In this document: positions 16,514-17,833 of the stretch, in pieces
Layout of the letters: each line of letters opens with the position of its first letter
Position numbering within the stretch: the first letter of the stretch is position 1
NCBI GenBank assembly: GCA_039026555.1
Contig: JBCCMB010000051.1
Span: forward strand, 1-17,833
DNA: 17,833 bases
Direction of reading: 5' to 3'
Origin: JBCCMB01 sp039026555
Lineage (GTDB): Bacteria > Pseudomonadota > Alphaproteobacteria > Caulobacterales > Hyphomonadaceae
Position numbers and translations under genes: made by a program
Notes under the pieces: generated by a model
What the model was told of the DNA's origin: nothing
Seen by the model: the letters and a program-made list of their open reading frames with translations, nothing else
Databases searched by the model: none

Positions 16514-17644
16514 ATGGCGCAAGGACCATTGAGCGGGTTCAAAATTGTCGAGTTTGCGGGCATTGGACCGGGTCCGTTTTGCGGCATGCTTTTGTCGGAT
16601 CTCGGCGCTGATATTATCCGAATTGATCGTAAAGGCGCGCGGGGCGGGTCCCCTACGGATTTGATTAGTCGTGGGCGTCGGTCCGTCGCGCTGGATCTCA
16701 AAAAGCCAGAGGGTGTGGAAGCGGCTCTGGCGCTTCTAGAAAAAGCGGATGCGCTTATTGAAGGCTTTCGCCCCGGTGTGATGGAGCGTTTGGGGCTGGG
16801 CCCGGATGTCGTCCTTGCGAAAAACCCTAAGTTGGTGTTCGGCAGAATGACGGGCTGGGGCCAGTTTGGACCGCTGTCACATGCGGCGGGCCATGACATC
16901 AATTACATAGCTTTGACGGGCGCGTTGCACGCGATGGGTCGGAAAGATCAACCGCCGTCGCCGCCGCTCAATTTAGTTGGCGATTTTGGCGGCGGCGCGC
17001 TCTATCTCGCGTTTGGTCTTTGCGCTGCGATGCTGGAGGCGCAAAAATCCGGTCAAGGTCAGGTGATTGATTGCGCTATGACGGATGGCGCGGCGTCCTT
17101 GATGGCTATGTTTTACGGTATGAAGGCGGGTGGGCTTTGGACCGATGCGAGAGATGAAAATCTACTCGATGGCGGTGCGCACTTTTATGATTCCTATGAA
17201 TGCGCCGACGGCAAATGGATCGCGATCGGGTCGATCGAGCCGCAGTTTTATGCGCTTCTAATGGAAAAGACGGGCGTCAATGATCCTGCATTCACCGCGC
17301 AGATGGACCGTATGTCCTGGCCAGACTTGTCTGAAAAGCTAGCGGCGATTTTGAAGCAAAAGACCCGGGACGAATGGTGCGATATTATGGAAGGCACTGA
17401 TGTCTGTTTTGCGCCGGTCCTTTCACTGGAAGAAGCGCCCAAACATGCGCATAATGCCGCTAGAGAAACGTTTGTGGAAGAGTTCGGGATTGTCCAGCCG
17501 GCGCCCGCGCCGCGTTTTTCGCGTACGCCAGGCGCGGTTCAAGGCGCGCCTCCCGGCATTGGCGAACACTCTGACAGCGCTTTTGAGGACTGGGGCGTCG
17601 ACGCGGAAGACTTGGCCCGTTACCGCGCTGCCGAGGCGCTCTGA
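16514..17644 (+). CDS. CaiB/BaiF family protein, alpha-methylacyl-CoA racemase type
   Basis: A 376-residue member of the CaiB/BaiF (class III CoA-transferase) family. It fits the racemase branch (Amacr/MCR), which inverts the alpha-methyl stereocentre of branched acyl-CoAs. The catalytic residues known from the mycobacterial enzyme (His126, Asp156, Glu241) are here, offset by one: His127 in AAGHDINYIALTGAL, Asp157 in NLVGDFGGGALYLAFG, and Glu242 in IGSIEPQFY. Other family marks are GPFCGMLLSDLGADIIRID (20-38), a SVALDLKKPEG segment (57-67), EGFRPGVMERLGLGP (83-97) and GRMTGWGQFGP (110-120). The length is typical. It lies directly behind the SDR gene, so the pair may prepare branched-chain or sterol side-chain acyl-CoAs for beta-oxidation; that role is inferred. 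Confidence 0.93.
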   Translation: MAQGPLSGFKIVEFAGIGPGPFCGMLLSDLGADIIRIDRKGARGGSPTDLISRGRRSVALDLKKPEGVEAALALLEKADALIEGFRPGVMERLGLGPDVVLAKNPKLVFGRMTGWGQFGPLSHAAGHDINYIALTGALHAMGRKDQPPSPPLNLVGDFGGGALYLAFGLCAAMLEAQKSGQGQVIDCAMTDGAASLMAMFYGMKAGGLWTDARDENLLDGGAHFYDSYECADGKWIAIGSIEPQFYALLMEKTGVNDPAFTAQMDRMSWPDLSEKLAAILKQKTRDEWCDIMEGTDVCFAPVLSLEEAPKHAHNAARETFVEEFGIVQPAPAPRFSRTPGAVQGAPPGIGEHSDSAFEDWGVDAEDLARYRAAEAL

Positions 17645-17696
17645 CGATCTTGGTGATCGCGTCTCCGCAAACATGAACCTCAGATAAACACTCGCC

Positions 17697-17833
17697 TCAA
17701 GAGGCGTTCAGGCGCGCCTTGTTGATATCCACTGTGATGAAAGCGACGACCCCCTGAGCCGCCACATTGAAACCCTGGCCTATGAAACCCAGCGCCTCGG
17801 CCTGCAGGGGCGCGTGACGGGGTCGCACCTGAC
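17697..17833 (-). CDS. C-terminal end of an unrecognised protein (5' part outside window)
   Basis: An open minus-strand frame enters from the right edge and runs for 44 codons to a TGA at 17699-17697. The encoded end reads as an alternating hydrophobic stretch (GFIGQGFNVAAQGVVAFITV, then DINKARLNAS). Codon third positions are strongly G/C, as in the neighbouring genes, and the other two frames on this strand are closed or have implausible composition. It converges on the racemase gene with a 52-base gap. I do not recognise the family, and so little is visible that no function should be assigned. Confidence 0.5.
   Translation of the reverse strand, partial: QVRPRHAPLQAEALGFIGQGFNVAAQGVVAFITVDINKARLNAS

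Noticed and set aside
17693..17706. Palindrome CGCCTCAAGAGGCG as a terminator between convergent genes
   Set aside because: The loop would be only 2-4 bases and no T-run follows on either strand; it also overlaps the stop codon of the right-edge gene.

Overview
The window looks like chromosomal DNA from an alphaproteobacterium, GC-rich with compact gene packing. The evidence is the gene content: a tamA-tamB pair, a DUF502-recG-sdhE-mfd neighbourhood that I remember as common in Alphaproteobacteria, and a two-receiver plus degenerate-GGDEF protein that resembles PopA of Caulobacter. The last points towards the Caulobacterales/Hyphomonadaceae/Parvularculaceae part of the class, but that placement is an inference. 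I see no rRNA, tRNA, CRISPR, insertion sequence, phage gene or other sign of a mobile island. No stretch over 300 bases lacks a gene.

Layout. (1) 1-4895, plus strand: the C-terminal barrel of the Omp85 protein TamA (cut by the window edge), overlapping by one base the large TamB gene. Together they form the translocation and assembly module of the envelope. (2) 4950-7606, minus strand, read right to left: an aminoglycoside-phosphotransferase-fold kinase, a small DUF6285 protein and a membrane-anchored DUF3089 protein, with gaps or overlaps of 8 bases or less, so one operon. The first two resemble the LvaA/LvaB pair that phosphorylates 4-hydroxyacyl-CoA. The third has lost the Ser and His expected of an active hydrolase. 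(3) 7696-14342: a DUF502 membrane protein (plus), RecG helicase (minus), then SdhE and Mfd (plus, probably one operon). (4) 14339-15622, minus strand: a PopA-like c-di-GMP receptor candidate with dead GGDEF chemistry and an intact RxxD inhibitory site, converging on mfd with a 4-base overlap. (5) 15710-17644, plus strand: a classical SDR oxidoreductase and an alpha-methylacyl-CoA racemase-type CaiB/BaiF protein, probably one operon acting on acyl-CoA substrates. (6) 17697-17833, minus strand: the last 44 codons of an unrecognised gene.

Regulation. Three spacers of about 90 bases separate divergent genes (7607-7695, 10470-10561, 15623-15709). Two of them carry nearly the same 16-base element, TTA(A/G)-N7-TTAG followed by C, which resembles a CtrA box (TTAA-N7-TTAA). 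One lies upstream of the PopA-like gene, whose Caulobacter counterpart helps degrade CtrA, so a feedback link is possible.

Most of the window is housekeeping. I find no clear multi-gene undescribed system. The leads most worth a second look are the PopA-like protein with its CtrA-like box, the LvaAB-like pair followed by a hydrolase-dead DUF3089 protein, and the unusual recG leader.
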